A DNA stretch of 5,550 nucleotides. Source: ZLKRG46 sp032117915 (GTDB taxonomy: Bacteria > Bacteroidota > Ignavibacteria > Kapaibacteriales > Kapaibacteriaceae). Made by a program: the position numbers and the translations under genes. The stretch's first letter is position 1. Each line of letters begins with the position of its first letter. The stretch covers positions 1-5,550 of the forward strand of contig JAULYI010000035.1 of the NCBI GenBank assembly GCA_032117915.1. Reading direction: 5' to 3'. The notes under the pieces are model-generated. The model made no database searches. It was not told the origin of the DNA and was given only the letters and a program-made list of their open reading frames with translations. Below, piece after piece: positions 5,304-5,550 of this stretch.

Positions 5304-5550
5304 ATGAAGAAGAAGATCATTGGTGTTGCGCTTACAGTAGCCTGCACCCTCGCATTTGTAACAACTGGACTGGCGCAAGACAAGGCAGCTTCGATGGCGC
5401 GTGGTCAAAAGGTGTACAACGAGTATTGCAAGACCTGCCATCAGGCAACGGGTCAGGGTCTGGGCACAGTGTATCCACCTCTTGCCAAGAGTGATTATCT
5501 GGCAAAGACGCCAATGCCACAGATCATCAAGGAAGTTGTCAATGGCAAGA
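5304..5550 (+). CDS. exported monoheme c-type cytochrome, 3' end beyond window
   Basis: The first 82 codons are present. MKKKIIG followed by a hydrophobic stretch to G-L-A24 is a clear signal peptide (cleavage before QDK). GQKVYNEYCKTCHQATGQG carries the heme c site CKTCH at 42-46, with His46 as proximal ligand. YPPLAKSDYL (57-66) follows, as in the class I cytochrome domains found alone or fused to copper nitrite reductases and other respiratory enzymes. The distal Met should lie beyond the edge or may be M71; this cannot be decided. It should be a periplasmic electron carrier. It follows the TauE/SafE remnant by 70 bp, with its own possible promoter. No Shine-Dalgarno is seen upstream of the ATG at 5304. 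Confidence 0.88.
   Translation, partial: MKKKIIGVALTVACTLAFVTTGLAQDKAASMARGQKVYNEYCKTCHQATGQGLGTVYPPLAKSDYLAKTPMPQIIKEVVNGK

Noticed and set aside
5072..5383. Minus-strand open frame of 103 codons across the tauE remnant and cytochrome start
   Set aside because: The plus strand has recognisable TauE-like and cytochrome sequence; the minus product is low in family signal.
1..5550. CRISPR array, tRNA or rRNA gene, attachment site
   Set aside because: No regularly spaced repeats, no tRNA-like cloverleaf and no rRNA-like segment were found on reading both strands.

Overview
The window looks like a Gram-negative chromosome segment, probably from the Bacteroidota/Chlorobiota (Ignavibacteria, Kapabacteria) side of the tree. 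That placement is an inference. It rests on two outer-membrane beta-barrel proteins, several exported c-type cytochromes, few clear Shine-Dalgarno sequences at host genes, and TAnnTTT boxes resembling the Bacteroidota -7 element. No marker gene settles it. Base composition is near 50% GC by eye.

Layout. Positions 1-624 (minus strand) hold a two-gene unit: an exported rhodanese followed, with an 11-nt overlap, by a c-type cytochrome lipoprotein cut by the window edge inside its heme motif. A 56-bp divergent promoter region (625-680) separates it from a plus-strand operon at 681-3768. That operon has three overlapping genes: a phosphate-selective-porin-like outer-membrane barrel, a TMEM163/CDF-like inner-membrane metal transporter, and a short Omp85/BamA-type barrel without POTRA domains. 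After a 73-bp spacer comes a complete 1228-bp IS3-family element of the IS407 type (3842-5069), inserted antiparallel. It has orfA, orfB, terminal inverted repeats and a good candidate -1 frameshift signal. To its right are the last 53 codons of a TauE/SafE-type membrane protein (5070-5233). The missing front of that gene is not on the left of the IS and there is no target-site duplication, so a rearrangement or an assembly join has happened at the IS. The window ends in the first 82 codons of another exported c-type cytochrome (5304-5550).

How the genes may work together. The rhodanese plus a TsdA/SoxX-like cytochrome point to periplasmic sulfur (thiosulfate or sulfane) chemistry linked to electron transport. 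The plus-strand operon would supply an outer-membrane pore, an inner-membrane cation carrier and a second barrel, a possible envelope-spanning metal or solute route. The right-hand cytochrome, next to a TauE/SafE relic with a His/Cys tail, suggests respiratory or copper-related functions. I recognise every main gene at family level. The parts most worth a second look are the three-gene envelope operon, the IS frameshift signal, and the rearranged IS junction.
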